NCBI GenBank assembly: GCA_950295325.1
Contig: OX485806.1
Coordinates: forward strand, 37,572,001 to 37,636,000
From: Polytrichum commune
Lineage: Eukaryota; Streptophyta; Polytrichopsida; Polytrichales; Polytrichaceae
DNA: 64,000 bases
Reading direction: 5' to 3'
A model generated the notes under the pieces. That model was not told where the DNA came from. It searched no databases and saw only the letters and a list, made by a program, of their open reading frames with translations. This document shows positions 31,703 to 44,107 of this stretch, piece after piece. Each line of letters opens with the position of its first letter. Position 1 is the first letter of the stretch. The translations under genes were made by a program, and so were the position numbers.

Positions 31703-33808
31703 TCACACCCAGTCGCCACTGAAGTCCACCGGTACCTGCAACTGGTGAACTCTGTCAGGATTGCCGAAATTCTCTCTCACGGCCTGCACCTCGATTGTGG
31801 AGCGGCCGAAATAGAGTGACACGTTGATCGATGGCAAGGTCACCCCCACACTTTCCCTAATGTCGAATACAAGAGAAGCTTCTTCCTTCACTGATGGCCC
31901 CACGGTATACTGGGGAGAAGGATCATCGGAGCTAAATAATGTGAGCCTGAGTGATGTTTGTTTCGAGGTAAGTGGACTCAATTTCCTAGTCTCACAATGA
32001 TCTACGTCTACTATATCTCCCTTCTTCAGAAATGTCATGAAGGATACATCACATTTTTTTACTCCTCCCACCAGGGAAGAGTGCTCCTCCGGATCACCGG
32101 GCTGGAAGTTTCTGGAAACTTTGAACCCGTAAGTTTTTCTAGCAACTCTTGAAACGATTCCTGTAGGATTGAGTGCCAGCAACACCGCTCCCTGACAAAC
32201 GGCGCTCCCAGGGTTAACAGGGCTAATGATCCTTTCCACTTCACCTTTGAACCTGTCCTTGATTCGGGTCATCAAATAAGGAGAGCCGGCGAATCCTCCT
32301 ACCACAAAGATGACCTTCACATCCGACGTCTGCCCAAGCTGGTGCGCAATGAGCTCAAGATTCTTGTCTACGACGGGATCAAAAATGTATTTCATGTCCG
32401 AGTGCGTCAAGGACAGGTCGTCGTATTGATCCCTCACCCTAAACCCCTTCTCCTCATCGAACGCTTGCCATTCTTTCGCAAGGGCGGGCGGAAGCGAGAT
32501 CTCGAAATCCTCCCCAATTGTCAACACGTCCCCGAAACTGCACTTGATCTCCTCCCATTTCTTCAACACGTTGGTCATGAAGCTTGAGGAGTTTTTGGCC
32601 GTGAACTGCTTCAGGCACGGGATCTTGGCGTGCACTAGCCGAATGAAATTCTCGTCCACATAGGTACCTCCGCACAGCCCACCGCTGCTGCAAGTCACCT
32701 CTTTCACGCTATAATTTTCGTACGATTTCCCAATCCACTCCTGCACAACAATGTCTGTCGTGCCTCCTCCAATGTCTGCCACCAAGATTCGGTCCCCTTG
32801 CTGGAGGTTAAGCTCCGGCATGTTGTTATGGCAGTAGCAGGACGCAGCTTCAGGCTCCAGGACGATACTCAGCGGATGCGGACTCCCCCCAGGGCTGTCT
32901 GCGCTCTTTAACAGCCCTGCTTGCATCATGCACTTTTGCATCAATATCTTCGCATTGTTACTCCAAATCGAAGGCACCGTGATGCACCACTGCACGGACT
33001 CCACGGTCACATGCTGACCGTACTTCATGACAAGCTCCCGCATGATGGTGGCCCCCAGGTTCCGAAGGTAATCGGTGATGACTCGCATGATAGTGAATCC
33101 AGGCGGAAGGTTGGCAGCAGAGGATTCCCCTACATTCTTGTCTGCGAGATGAAGCTTGAACCGAATGAGGAACGTTCCTAAAGCGGGCAGATCTACCTGA
33201 TATTTACATACATAGAGTTCAACAAACGACGACGATTAGTACACTTTCGATGCACGCAATATATAGAATTCATCAGGTCTAGCACCACTGTTTGTCAAAC
33301 ATATGAAATCATAATGTTGAACCAAGTTTTACTCTTGCATTGTTAGCTATGTGCAGGCAACTACTACGGAGATCTGTATTCCAATTAACATCATTGTGAG
33401 GGAAATTGGATACAAGAAGAAGAGACTTTGTAGGCTTATTATTCACGTTTCTTTTGACCAAGTGTTTCTTTACCGAAATCATCAAAGTAGATGTACTGCT
33501 AAACTGGATGAGGTAGGCAGATCTACCTGAGACTTTGCCTTCATCTTCTGGAAATGCGCCAGGTCTTTGACGTAATCGGTGAGCGCAGGGTGCCCCCAGG
33601 ATTTTTGATTCGCGACGCTGCCATTGCCCGGTTCGTAGTAGAGCGCTGTCAAAGTCTTGCAGTAGGGCTTCCCGCCTCCCACCCTCGGCCAATTGTAAAA
33701 CGTGTAGATGTCGTTCGCCTTGGACTTGTGTGCGTACGCGTACCCCGAATACGTGGTGCCGAAGTCCAACCCTACGACGAACCTTGATTCCGAAGTGCTC
33801 TCAGCCAT
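31703..33808 (-). CDS. HSPA12-type heat shock protein 70, two exons, 591 aa
   Basis: Exon 1 is 33527-33808 (94 codons) and exon 2 is 31703-33196; the phase-0 intron 33197-33526 has GT-AG ends. The start is the ATG in CTCAGATGGCTGAG, a good plant context. Actin-like ATPase motifs are in order: phosphate-1 VVGLDFGTTYSGYAYA (11-26), connect-1 CITVPSIWSN (165-174), phosphate-2 ADIGGGTTDIVV (234-245) and adenosine VIFVVGGFAGSPYL (389-402). The GTTYSGYAY signature and short, non-canonical C-terminal region match the HSPA12A/B branch rather than cytosolic HSP70/DnaK; there is no EEVD tail, signal or transit peptide, so a cytosolic protein is expected. Client proteins are unknown. The branch is well known in animals and fungi, and to my knowledge is absent from Arabidopsis. 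Human HSPA12A is about 675 residues, so this one is somewhat shorter. Confidence 0.93.
33186..33530 (-). other. HSP70-like intron bounded by 15-nt direct repeats
   Basis: The sequence TCAGGTAGATCTGCC occurs exactly across the donor junction (33516-33530) and across the acceptor junction (33186-33200). Splicing between the two copies restores a continuous reading frame. Confidence 0.9.
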
Positions 33809-34688
33809 CTGAGTCACTTGCCTGGATAAATGCAAGCTCCGGTGAGCTAGTCGGCTGTCACTGTAGAATGCTTCCCCTGTCGATTCTCAACCTGGGAAAC
33901 ACCAATCGTACATCCCGCATTTCAATCCTTCATTCTACATTTTAGAATAATAACAATCCGCAGGAAGATCTCTAACTACGAACTCCGCTGGCAAAATGGA
34001 AAAACGAAAAGACCTAATTTCTTCCTCAGACTGAGCTTCTTACCGATTTTTTCCAGGTTCTAGGGTAAATCCAAAACTTCAGTCTCTGAAAATCTCATCT
34101 AATCGGAACCGACTAGCAGTGACAAACAATATGGAAAGTAGGGGCACATTCAACAAAGAGGAAGGGGCACGTTCGACAAAAGTCATGTTCAAATATTTTC
34201 TGAAGGATTTATTTTGAGAGAGAGAGAATCAACCTACCGCTGCCAAAATCAGGAGAATATGTCACGCTCGGACTAAATCGAGCGGAAGAAGAAGAAGAAG
34301 AAATTGGAACACCAGGCTCCTGCTGCTCCTCAGATCCTCGTCGCAGCACCTCCTGTCAATGAAGATTGAAATCCACCCGGTGGTGTTCAAGATTCACGCA
34401 ACAACCTGCTGAAGAATACGATGACCTGGACTCACCCAGCCACAATGATCTTTATGGAGCCCCTAGGTACACTACTACTCCTGACATCTCTGACTCAAAT
34501 GGTCAATGAAAAACTTGGTTAGATGTGATATAAGCGGAGAAACTAAGTGAGATCTGGCAAGAGTTTGCAGTGTTGAAAATTTCAGAGCAACGCGGTGCAA
34601 TGCGATTGATTTGTCGGTAAGAGTCGGTCAGCGGAGACGAGATTCCCTGCAAATGCTGGCTTCGACCACAAGCACCGCCGACACGGCC
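33809..34688. promoter_or_regulatory. 5' flank of the HSP70-like gene
   Basis: Contains a purine tract (GAAGAAGAAGAAGAAATT at about 34285-34303), a GA run near 34219 and a short direct repeat GGGGCACATTCAACAAA / GGGGCACGTTCGACAAA at 34141-34182. No well-spaced heat-shock element (nGAAnnTTCn) was found. A 5'-UTR intron acceptor TTTATCCAG may lie near 33823. Confidence 0.35.
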
Positions 34689-34782
34689 CGTCACCGCCCG
34701 TCATATGAGCTCTGACAGGTAATGACGGGCATTGACACTTGCGTATCGGTGGCTGTCCTGTGGGCTGTGACGGGTGATGACG
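34689..34782. promoter_or_regulatory. Cluster of five TGACG motifs
   Basis: CGTCA at 34689 and 34699, TGACG at 34723, 34768 and 34778; two of them form an inverted pair GCCCGTCAT/ATGACGGGC. TGACG is the core bound by TGA-class bZIP factors in plants. The cluster lies about 900 bp upstream of the HSP70-like start codon. Function is inferred only. Confidence 0.4.
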
Positions 34783-34799
34783 GCCTCGAATCTACGGAG

Positions 34800-36990
34800 A
34801 AGGGTCTTATTTCATAGAAGGTAATTGCTAATCTGTAATTACTTCGAAAGTCTTAAAACGGGAGGGAACCTACGTGGCCATTTCTAGGAAATCCTTAAAT
34901 GTCAAAGAGTGTTTTTCGAGATTAAGATGACTTAAGGTCACAAAGACTTTCAATGCTCAATTGTTTTTTGTATCATATAGGTGTCTCATATAAAAATAGT
35001 TTAGGGAAAACACAAGGTTATTTCATATCATTTTAGATTTGAACTGACAACTAGGTGATCATGATCTAGGAGTTAAAGATTTCAAAACCTCTCCATGTCA
35101 GTACATGCAATTGTGACAATCACTCAATCTCACACTATTTACCCATGCAATAGTTTGGTTTGAAAGCATCTAGGCGGGAAATCCTTCTTTATACAAGTTC
35201 TCATAAAAGGTGAAAGATCATCATTTTGATAGGCAAGAGGTTTGAAACAAAAGTGAGTTCATTTTAATGGGACCAAGTGTGGTGCACAAGCATAGGCACA
35301 ATTATAGTCAATTGTCTTGCATGTAGTATCCCATTTGAGTGTTTTTACCGAAGCCAAAGGTACTTTGGAGTAATCAATTGTCTCATGTTAATTAACTTAT
35401 TTTTATTCAACTTGAAACCTTTGTCAATTTATCTTCTCATAGTTGCAATGTTCCTTAATTAAATATTTAATAATGAATTACAATCAGGCTATGGTCTTTC
35501 GTCAAAGTACCATCAAAACATCCATTTCTTATCCCAAGAATTGTTAACTTGATGTAGATTTATTGTCTTTCATCCTTGGTGTATTTTTGGCTCCAAGTTC
35601 CTATGGACAATCAACGGTCTTAGCCACTTGACCTTTCATAACTTCCAATTCTACCAACAATCACCAAGAATACACAAGATATCTAACTAACACGTGACGA
35701 TGGCCTCTTGAATTCCGAGGTACTCATCTCCTCAAGACTCGCTAGATTTTGTGCTCGGGATAAATCATTCACATACTACACTGACAATACTCTCAATTGA
35801 AATCATGTGACTTTTAATTATGGTATGACCATATTCCCTCTCTAAGACTTTCCTTCATTCATTCAACAACTTGGTTCAATGATGCAATTCCTAAGTAAAC
35901 AATGAGAATATGTTTTTGTAGACAATTGTTTACAATAAGATGTTTCTCACTTATGACAATCACCAAAGAACACTTCTAATGAAGGAATGGGTCATCCTAT
36001 CACTCTCCTAAGTTCTCTTACAACATAATGTAAAACTACTCCAATCAACATTCAATTGTCTCTCTCATATTGGACTCTTGTTGCATGAAAAGTCAATCTC
36101 TCTAGAAATTTCCTTCTCACATAGACCCTAGATTGTCTTACATTCGGTATACACTCCCTGGTGCTCATCCCGAACATAGGCTATTGACTTCGTATTCGAT
36201 CTCATCTAGATACACACACTCTTGTGAATTCATGACAATATCTACACAAGACAGTAGACCAACAAGCCCAACCTCTCTTGTTGTCTCCTCTTCAATTACT
36301 AGTATCGATTCCTTCAACTAAGAATACTCGGGCTCATAGACCATACACATACAACACATTTGTAATTAGTTAGGTTCATAGTCTATCTCAGTCTTTCAAG
36401 GCATTCATAAATCAAATTCACTTATTGGTTTGAAGACCATAGTCTTGCACACCAATTTTAAAATACAAATGTGACAAGGTTCACTCCAATTGAAGGCTCT
36501 TAAATGTACACAAAAGGGCAAGAAGATAATGAAATGAATAATCACTCTTTATCCACGAATTTAGTAGTAATCATAGGCTAGGGTAAATTTACTTCACAAA
36601 AAGGATTACATTATGGTCCATACTAAATACAATGTGACATGGGCCTCTAGACTTCCATGCGTTCACTAAAGAATCTTCAACCTACAATTGCTGGTCACCA
36701 AAGGTTTGAAAAACTGGTTTTAGAAGAAGAAAGAGGTTTTCACATGGAGGAGGAGGTCAGTAGGTGGACCTAGATTTGAGAAGATGGGAGTAGCTAGTTG
36801 GCACATGCGAACCCTACCCCACTAGATCCCTCTACATTTGTCCTTATTCACACTAGAATATGGTGGGCTTTAATAAATTTTAGTAGTTTTGTTGGACTTG
36901 CTCTAAGGATATTGGGATCTTTTGGGGAAGATTTGCAAAAAAGACTACAAAGTTTGACCCAATTTAGATATAACCTATATTTTCATTTTA
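34800..36990. other. AT-rich spacer, no gene
   Basis: No open frame with protein-like composition. Short recurring phrases (GACAATCACCAAAGAAC, CAATCACCAAGAATAC) hint at an old, unresolved repeat. Confidence 0.4.
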
Positions 36991-36996
36991 TTTTTT

Positions 36997-37790
36997 GGTC
37001 TTGGCCTCAAGACAATAAATCCCTATAATTTTCAAGTTTTTTTTTCCACCATTTTGGTAGTTGTTAAAACATTGGAAACATTGCTTGGGCCATTTAGAAA
37101 CACTTGAAAAAAAATGTGAATTCTTTCTAACCAATTTGGAGGTGCCATAAATTTATAGATTTTATTTTTTATTTTTTTATTTTTTTAGGTCTTAACCTCG
37201 AAACAACCGAATCCCAATTTGTTTTGCACTGCTCCAATTTATTTCGAAACATTTAAACATATTGCTTGGGTCATTTGAAAATGACTTGCTAAAAAAGTTA
37301 CATATTTCGATTCAATTTGCGGGTGCCCTAAATTTCCATATTTAAAATATGACCCAATTTGGAGGCGACCAAAATTTAATTTATTAATTTATTCTAGGTG
37401 TCCTAGCACAGAGAATACACATCCCAATTTAGTTTGCACCATTCTGGTTTATTTTCAAACCTTCAAATAAACTTTGTTTGGGTCATTTCGAATCCACTTT
37501 TTTAAAAGTGAAACTTTGATCCGATTTGGAGGTGCATTGATTTTGATTTTGATTTTTAATATTTTTGTTAGGTCACTGCACCAAGACAACAAGCTCCGCA
37601 TTTGTTCACCTCAATCCGCATAATTCTTAAAAGCATGGATACATTGACTAGGTGATTTGGAATTACTTTTTATTTTTATTTAAATAAATAAATAAGACTC
37701 CAATTTGTAGGTGCCCTAAGTTTTCATTTGAATTGAGTTTTGGTGCTAGCCCTAAGAAAACAATTTCCATTTCAATTTATATCATCATGG
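36997..37790 (+). repeat. Decayed tandem repeat, period about 170-210 bp
   Basis: Four to five diverged units, each starting near AGGTC/GGTGC at 36997, 37187, 37396, 37570 and 37741. They share CCCAATTT, TTGCTTGGGTCATTT and AATTTGGAGGTGCC-type phrases. AT-rich, no coding potential. Confidence 0.6.
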
Positions 37791-38039
37791 TTGATAATCG
37801 TTGACAGTTGATTTACCTAGCATTCAAACTTCATGTGACATGTAAATTAGAGTGAAATTCATGACTTGTCATGTAATAACATATGTACCATGCCACCTTC
37901 TATGGGTGCCACCGCTGATTGCACAACCATTCAGGTGTGGGTCGATGATGAAGAGTATGGGGCCACTCTAAACCATATGTATAGGTAGGGACCCTAAACC
38001 ACTCATTCATGTGGAGAAGACTTTGAGAAATTTCCATGA

Positions 38040-38345
38040 CACTATGACCTCTCTCAAGAACTCCGGTCTCCGGAGAAGGCCGAAGTGAATAGAGTGTCTA
38101 TTCGTAGAACATCCTTGGCCACATCCCATCCAAAATATTGGCAAGAGGGAATTATCCCATACAAGTGTACCTCTCATTTCCAACATAAAAACTTAAAATC
38201 TATATAGGTTTGAGGCCAGTTCATCTCAAATAACTATCTTTAGACTAATGCGGGGTCTTTAAAAGCGATTCCAGTGTCAAATCAACATAAAAAAACAACA
38301 TCTGAACTACATACTACTGTAGAAGGCTTTTCATTTTAATGCAAA
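38040..38345 (-). repeat. Array-unit fragment plus family L fragment
   Basis: 38065-38110 is a reverse-oriented, diverged match to the hairpin region of the 17.5-kb array unit (CCGGTCTCCGGAGAAGGCCG, GTGAATAGAGTGTCTATTCG). 38130-38345 resembles one arm of the family L foldback at 50268. Confidence 0.45.
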
Positions 38346-38432
38346 TTAATAATCCCCCCCACAAGTTTAGCCATGTATGAATCCTACGTTGGTCGAGACC
38401 TTCTTGAATCCCATGTGAAAACTACATTCTAG

Positions 38433-38816
38433 CACTACGCTAAAATTTGTATTTAGTATTACCGGTCCTATCTGTTTTGCTCAATGCTAATTGTAAACTG
38501 CATGTGTAGCATCACCAACACTAAATGTAAACCTAACATTATTTAGTGTTGTTCATTATAAAAGAATTTGGGCATTATAGATTTAAGAAGTTGCAACTAT
38601 TTTCATTTATGAAGTGATTTTCCATCCAAATTTCATATCATCCAAGACGATATTCATTACATAAACATTAGGATGTGGAATATACCAAACGTGGATGAAC
38701 TTAACCTAAGTTGGGATGACAAATGTGAACTTATTCATAAATAGTGTCATTAGAAAACTTACCATAGTGACATAAAATAATACCACATGAAATAAAATAC
38801 AATATTTAGTGTAGTG
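38433..38816 (+). mobile_element. MITE, family A, copy 5 (best-preserved ends)
   Basis: 384 bp; left CACTACGCTAAAATTTGTAT, right complement CACTACACTAAATATTGTAT. Flanking trinucleotides TAG and AAG agree at two of three positions. Termini beginning CACTA with a 3-bp duplication would fit a CACTA-type MITE, but this is tentative. Confidence 0.75.
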
Positions 38817-38859
38817 AAGGTGACATTACGGTATTAGAAGATGAAAGTGGGGTTTTATG

Positions 38860-40060
38860 TTGGATGAATGAGAGAGAGGGATGTTCCCTGTAGTGTTTCA
38901 TCCTGGGGAACGGTGGGGAACGTTGGGAACTTCGTCTCTCTCATGGCTCCCAAACCCTAACACTCGCAATAGCCATACCTGGTGCTCACACACACTGCCG
39001 CTCCCAGCGTGAACAGGAGCTTTGTTGTACGAGGTTTGTTTCAGACTGACTCATTGATAGGTTAGTAGAGGTTTTGTCACACGATGAATGTTATTTTTAG
39101 TAACCATGGCATGTATAAATGATGAAATCCCACGACGGAGCTAATGAGCTCTGCCATGCGCAAAACTGTTGTTTTAACAGACAACTTACCTCCTCGTCAT
39201 TCGATGGAATGCATGAATGATATGTTTGATCGATCCCACACAGCTTGTTGGAGCTTTCTCATAAAGATGCCAAAACTATTGTGTGTTCTGCTTTTAGTAC
39301 TATGATAATATGTTTATTGCTAAAACCTCCACAACATATTTGAGACAGGTTCTTCATTCATAACTTAGTTGTGGTGATGTGAAAAGTCTCAATATTGTTC
39401 AACGGAAGTGTCGAGAAACTGGAACTGTCATCATATGATATGTTTACCGAGCTTGCTGATGATGGCTGTTGAACATGATCGGGTCAAAGAGGTGTACTGT
39501 TGTGTGACCTCGTTCCAGAGGTTGCTTTTATTGGTAAATAGTATCACAAGTATTGACCAAAGAGATGCAGCTGGGTGTGAACGTAAGACTCACACCAAAT
39601 GCACCTTACTTTATTTCACTAATCTATGTCAACTCGACCATGAGTGTAAAGCAGGATCGGAGAGATAGAATTGTGTTTGGTGTCTATGCTCGGATGAGTG
39701 ATCTTCCTAGCACTTAAATTGGTCCATCCAATCATAGATAGTGGGGTATCGGGTGACCGAGAATTTACAACCAAGGTGGGCCGGCTTGTCCGCACACGTT
39801 CAAGGGGTCATCTTTGAAAGGAGGCAGTAGTTTTTTGGGCCTCTAATTCTCGTGATACCCATTTCGGTAGACCAACTCAAAGATGAAGCAACACCATAAT
39901 TCACATCGGTGGCAACATCAGAGTCATCTCTTCTTGTTTAGGGTTGTGGAGGAACACCTAATGCCACGGTTATAGACTGTACCTTTTTTCTTCTTCTTAT
40001 TTGTCACCATTGTGTGTTTTGTTGCAGGAAGGAATAGGGTCTTGGAATCCGGGCCCCACG
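38860..40060 (+). promoter_or_regulatory. 5' flank and possible 5'-UTR exon of TRAP-beta
   Basis: A GC-richer patch at about 38925-39035 (contains AAACCCTAACACTCGC) ends in CGAG|GTTTGT, a candidate donor. A good acceptor TTTTGTTGCAG ends at 40027, so a leader intron of about 1 kb is plausible. Not proven. Confidence 0.35.
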
Positions 40061-42912
40061 ATGGTAGCCATGGCATCCTCTGCCAGGCTCTTCCTTGCCC
40101 CCGTCTTGCTTTTGGCCCTGTTGTGCGTTGCTGCGGCTGCAGACACGGCTTTCATTCTGGTGCACAAAACCGCGAGCTTGCAGAGAGTGAAAGATGTGGA
40201 GCGTGTCAAGGTTGGGATCACCCTCCAGAACGCCGGATCCAGGTTGGTTGTTAGAATCTTTCACGTATTAGGAGTGAATAACTTATGTAGTTTTCATATG
40301 TGTTTTTGCTCTTGTTGGTTTGTTTTCTACATGTTGTGTTATGTGTAGCAATGTGTATTGCACGACAGGGGTTTTTGGAGAGAATATTATCCATGCAATA
40401 CGATGTTGTTATTCAGATGCTTTTTGTTTAGATGCCTTCTTCATAGCCTAGGTTTAGAGCTTACAATGCTAGTTGCATGGGTCTGCACAGTTAATCTGTC
40501 GTGATCTACTCACTTATATCCTCCTATTACTGTGAGTGAGAGTATTGTTGTAAGAAAGTATGGAGTCATTAGACCCACAGCCCTGCATATCCCATCACAT
40601 TAATTCTCTACCTCTGTCTGCACAATGGAGGGTATGGGAGCTCGAAGTACAAATATATCTTTTGTAAAGGATGGTGTCCCACAGCTTACTTGCACGTATC
40701 TTATTTCTTTTCCCTAAAAGCATTGGGCAACAAACATGAGTTTGTCTACCCCCTAGGCTTTTGTTCTGCTCTTTGGTTGACATCATCCAATCTAAAGGAC
40801 CTCAATTGCAAATGCAGCTGAGAATAGCACACCCTATTTTGTGTTATAATTACCCATAGTATTCGTGATGTCAAGGCCTTGTATTAGGAAGAATTTGTGC
40901 CCTTATAAAATTGCTCAAAATGAACTAAACTTGAACTGTAGATTGACCTTTTTTGAGTGGGTAGTTACAAGCTTCATGACACTAGCCCCCTTTAAATACA
41001 CCATAGACTGTATATTTGATAAGTGTTTTGGGGGTAGTCACGTGAAAGGTATCACCAGGAATTTATTGTTACTTTCTTTTGTTCCTCCCTTATGTGTGCA
41101 CAACCTGTCAAGGTGAATGGGTTACTCAAGAATCATGCAGATCAATAGACATCTTTGTTTGTACCCAAGCATTTATACATGAACACTACTTGGAGGCTGA
41201 TAGTCTGATTGGTAATGTTTGTTTTTGATCTTGTTTGTCAGCACAGCATATGATGTGACATTGAATGACGACACATGGCCTTCAGCTCTCTTTAGTGTTC
41301 TTTCTGGGAACACTTCCACTTCTTGGGACAAGCTTGAAGCGTAAGTAATAAATCTTGTTATGTGCTCACAAGTCAACAGAGCTGTCTTCTGATGTTTTTT
41401 TATCACTCTTTTGTCATTTTGTGTGTTTAAATGTGACCTAGTTGTAATGCAAAAGGAGGTCTGATGTCATTTTACCTGTTCAAGGTCTCTTGTAGAAGTA
41501 GTTCACTTGACTAATCAATGCTCGTAGTTGTCCTGCAGTTTATGATCTCCAGTGAAACTTGAATATTGGTCAATTTAAATTTTTTTTTCTTCTATTCTTT
41601 CTTCTAATTTTTCTTCTAATCTCAAGAAATACATATTTTTAGTATTTATTGTATGGCATTCATCTGTTGCCACTGACATGGTGGTTATCTAAATTTGGGA
41701 TTGCAGTGGCGGATTATTATCACATTCCTTTGTCCTTGAGGCTAGATCCAAAGGTGTATTCACCGGGTCTCCAGCTGTTGTTAAATACAGAGTTTCCTCA
41801 AAGTCTGCATTGCAGGTTTGTAGATCTTTGTCATCTTTATTGCTTGTAAATTCATTAGTATTAGCCATTGTGATTGACTGGGGTGCTTCCACAGTCAATA
41901 CAGTACCTTCCAATCCCAGTACTCATCTTCTGCATTCGAGTCGAATCTCAAACAAAACCGGGCCACACAGTTCTTTCTACAGTTGATTGTACACTGTTTA
42001 AATGTCACATTGGAACAATTTTGTTGGCTTGTTGATCTACATGGTATGAAGTCTGTTTCTAATTGTTATATCAAGTTGTGTTAAACTTACACCAACTGGA
42101 GGAATCTGTGGATGTCTGAAACCATTCCATTTATCTCCTGTACAACAAATTGTCTCCTTGAATTTCCAAATTGGAGTTTCTCATCTGTGCTAATTGGTGA
42201 TTATGATAGGAGGCGTTCTCAACACCACTCGCAGGGCTCGACATTCTCTCTGACAAGCCTGTCAGGAAGTACGATTGGGTAAGTTCCCTAAATCATTTCA
42301 CATATGTGAAATTTGTAATGTAGACAAAATTGCAAAGGTCATTCTACAGCACATCATTGAAATCATGATGAGGTTGGCCAGGTCATTGACAAGAGGTGTG
42401 CAGAAGAAATGTGTTTGTAGAATGAAGGGATACACATGATGGTCATGAATTTGATGTAGTTATGTTCAGAGGTTTGATGTACGGTTACATTCACATTGAA
42501 TTCTTGTGAGTAGGTTATGTAGCTGACAAGGTGCAAGAGATCTAATGAGTATCACCATATTCTTGATTTTTTGCATTATGGAAATTCGTACTTGTTTGTG
42601 CACTGACATTTTGTGGGTTGCTCTTTTGTGCTCACGGGTTGATGACAATATTACAAACATTACAGGCAAAGGTCAGTTCAATTTTTTCATCACAGTCGTC
42701 CATTTTGCTGCTTGTATGCTGAGCTTATTGTGAGTTTGCGTGAATTCTAGTGTTATTCTAATATAATCTGGCTGTTTTTTTTGTTGCAGAAGCTTGCAAT
42801 TAAATATGGTCCTCTGATGGTGGTGCTTTCAATTGTCGGCCTTTTCATTTACCTCCTTGTGAGCCCAGCCAAGTCCCGCAAGTTCTCAAAAGTAAGCAAG
42901 AAACGCAGGTAG
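40061..42912 (+). CDS. SSR2: Translocon-associated protein subunit beta (TRAP-beta), five exons, 193 aa
   Basis: Coding exons 40061-40242, 41242-41340, 41707-41815, 42210-42278 and 42790-42912; all introns are GT-AG and all junctions keep frame. The product has a signal peptide (LFLAPVLLLALLCVAAAA), a lumenal beta-sandwich (FILVHKTASLQRVKDVERVK; YDVTLNDDTWP; KGVFTGSPAVVKYRV), the conserved STPLAGLDILSDKP linker, one membrane span (LMVVLSIVGLFIYLLV, residues about 162-177) and a short basic cytosolic tail ending KKRR. TRAP-beta is part of the TRAP/SSR complex beside the Sec61 channel in the ER membrane, assisting translocation of secretory proteins. Length matches plant homologues. A second in-frame ATG at 40070 could also serve. 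The frame is complete with no disabling changes; a leader intron is likely. Confidence 0.95.
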
Positions 42913-43878
42913 GGGGTCCCTCGTCCTTAGGGAGCACACATGTCAATCGATATTGAGCATCCTGTTGCCTCTTTGTGGAGGTTTGTAAGAACAATTATGT
43001 TGAGGAAGTAGTGTGGGTTGACAATCACAAGGGTGGAGCCTGTTGAAGCAAGCATTATTTATGCTAGTAGTTTTGGTGTATTGCAGAGATACGAAATCTC
43101 TTCACTTGTATCCTTGCCATTTTCTTGGTTATATCAGGTGCGTTGTAGGAAATGTGAATCACTAGCAACTTCTCCTTATGAGTTACAACTATTAAATTGG
43201 GCGGGAAGAAACCGTACATGGCAATGATCCAAAGGAACGTATCAATGCAGGAAGCATGGGAAGTGAAATCCTGCTCACTAAGAATTAGAACCTATCTTTC
43301 CAGCTCAAATATTCAACCTGCATTGTACCATTGTACAATCTGATTCGAAGCCCAAACATTCTAATTTAATTAGCAGAAAAGATAAGCACTGATTCCCAAA
43401 TAAATGCAAGACAAGATGACTGTTAAATGAGATGTGGAAGTAAGTTCTGCTCATTAAGAATTAGAACATTAGATGTGGTAAACTGAAAGTAGTTTTGGTT
43501 ACACCTAAAACTATTGGATAACAGTTGAATGTAATAGTACCCCTTCTTGTAGGATGTGACCACGGCAAGAGGCCTTGAGAGTATCCCAATTTAGGGCTTA
43601 ATAGATGTGCTTAGTTCCGCTCGTGACCCAATTTCCACATCTATTTTTGGTCCCTTTATGGATGGCAACCATCCTTAATTGCTTTGAAACCACCTACAAA
43701 TCTTTTCAGTCTTGCTGGGATTCGCAATGAGTGAAAAGAGACTTCATTACCAGCTACCGTATTGCCTACAATCTAAGTCTCTGGAAGTTGGTAAAGAGTT
43801 CAATATTTTTTATAATGTGTCTTCTTAATGTTTGATAGAAGTGGTTGTGGCCCCAATAGGAAATTTTAATGTCATGTG
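42913..43878. other. 3' flank of TRAP-beta and spacer
   Basis: No gene recognised. The 3' untranslated region probably occupies the first few hundred bases; a definite poly(A) signal was not fixed. Confidence 0.4.
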
Positions 43879-44107
43879 TGCTACAACTGACTATCCCAAT
43901 TAGTGTGTGTTACAATTTGGAGTTATGCAGTGCTATAACTATTCAATGAGAATGTGGTATTTTACCAAGCAAAGCCATTTATGGTCTATAATGTCCGAAC
44001 AACCTATTGAACCTTTTGGTACTAAGAATTGAACTTCTGAGTAAGATGTTATTGCACTGTGTAAATCCAAATAGTAACATGCACTAATTGGGATAATCAG
44101 TGTAGTG
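43879..44107. mobile_element. Foldback MITE, family C, copy 3
   Basis: About 229 bp with inverted ends of roughly 55 bp (left CTATCCCAATTAGTGTGTGT, right CACTAATTGGGATAATCAGT then GTAGTG). The interior aligns with 5398-5607. Confidence 0.75.

Noticed and set aside
34285-34303. GAA-rich tract as a heat-shock element
   Set aside because: All GAA units are in the same orientation; inverted nGAAnnTTCn spacing is missing.
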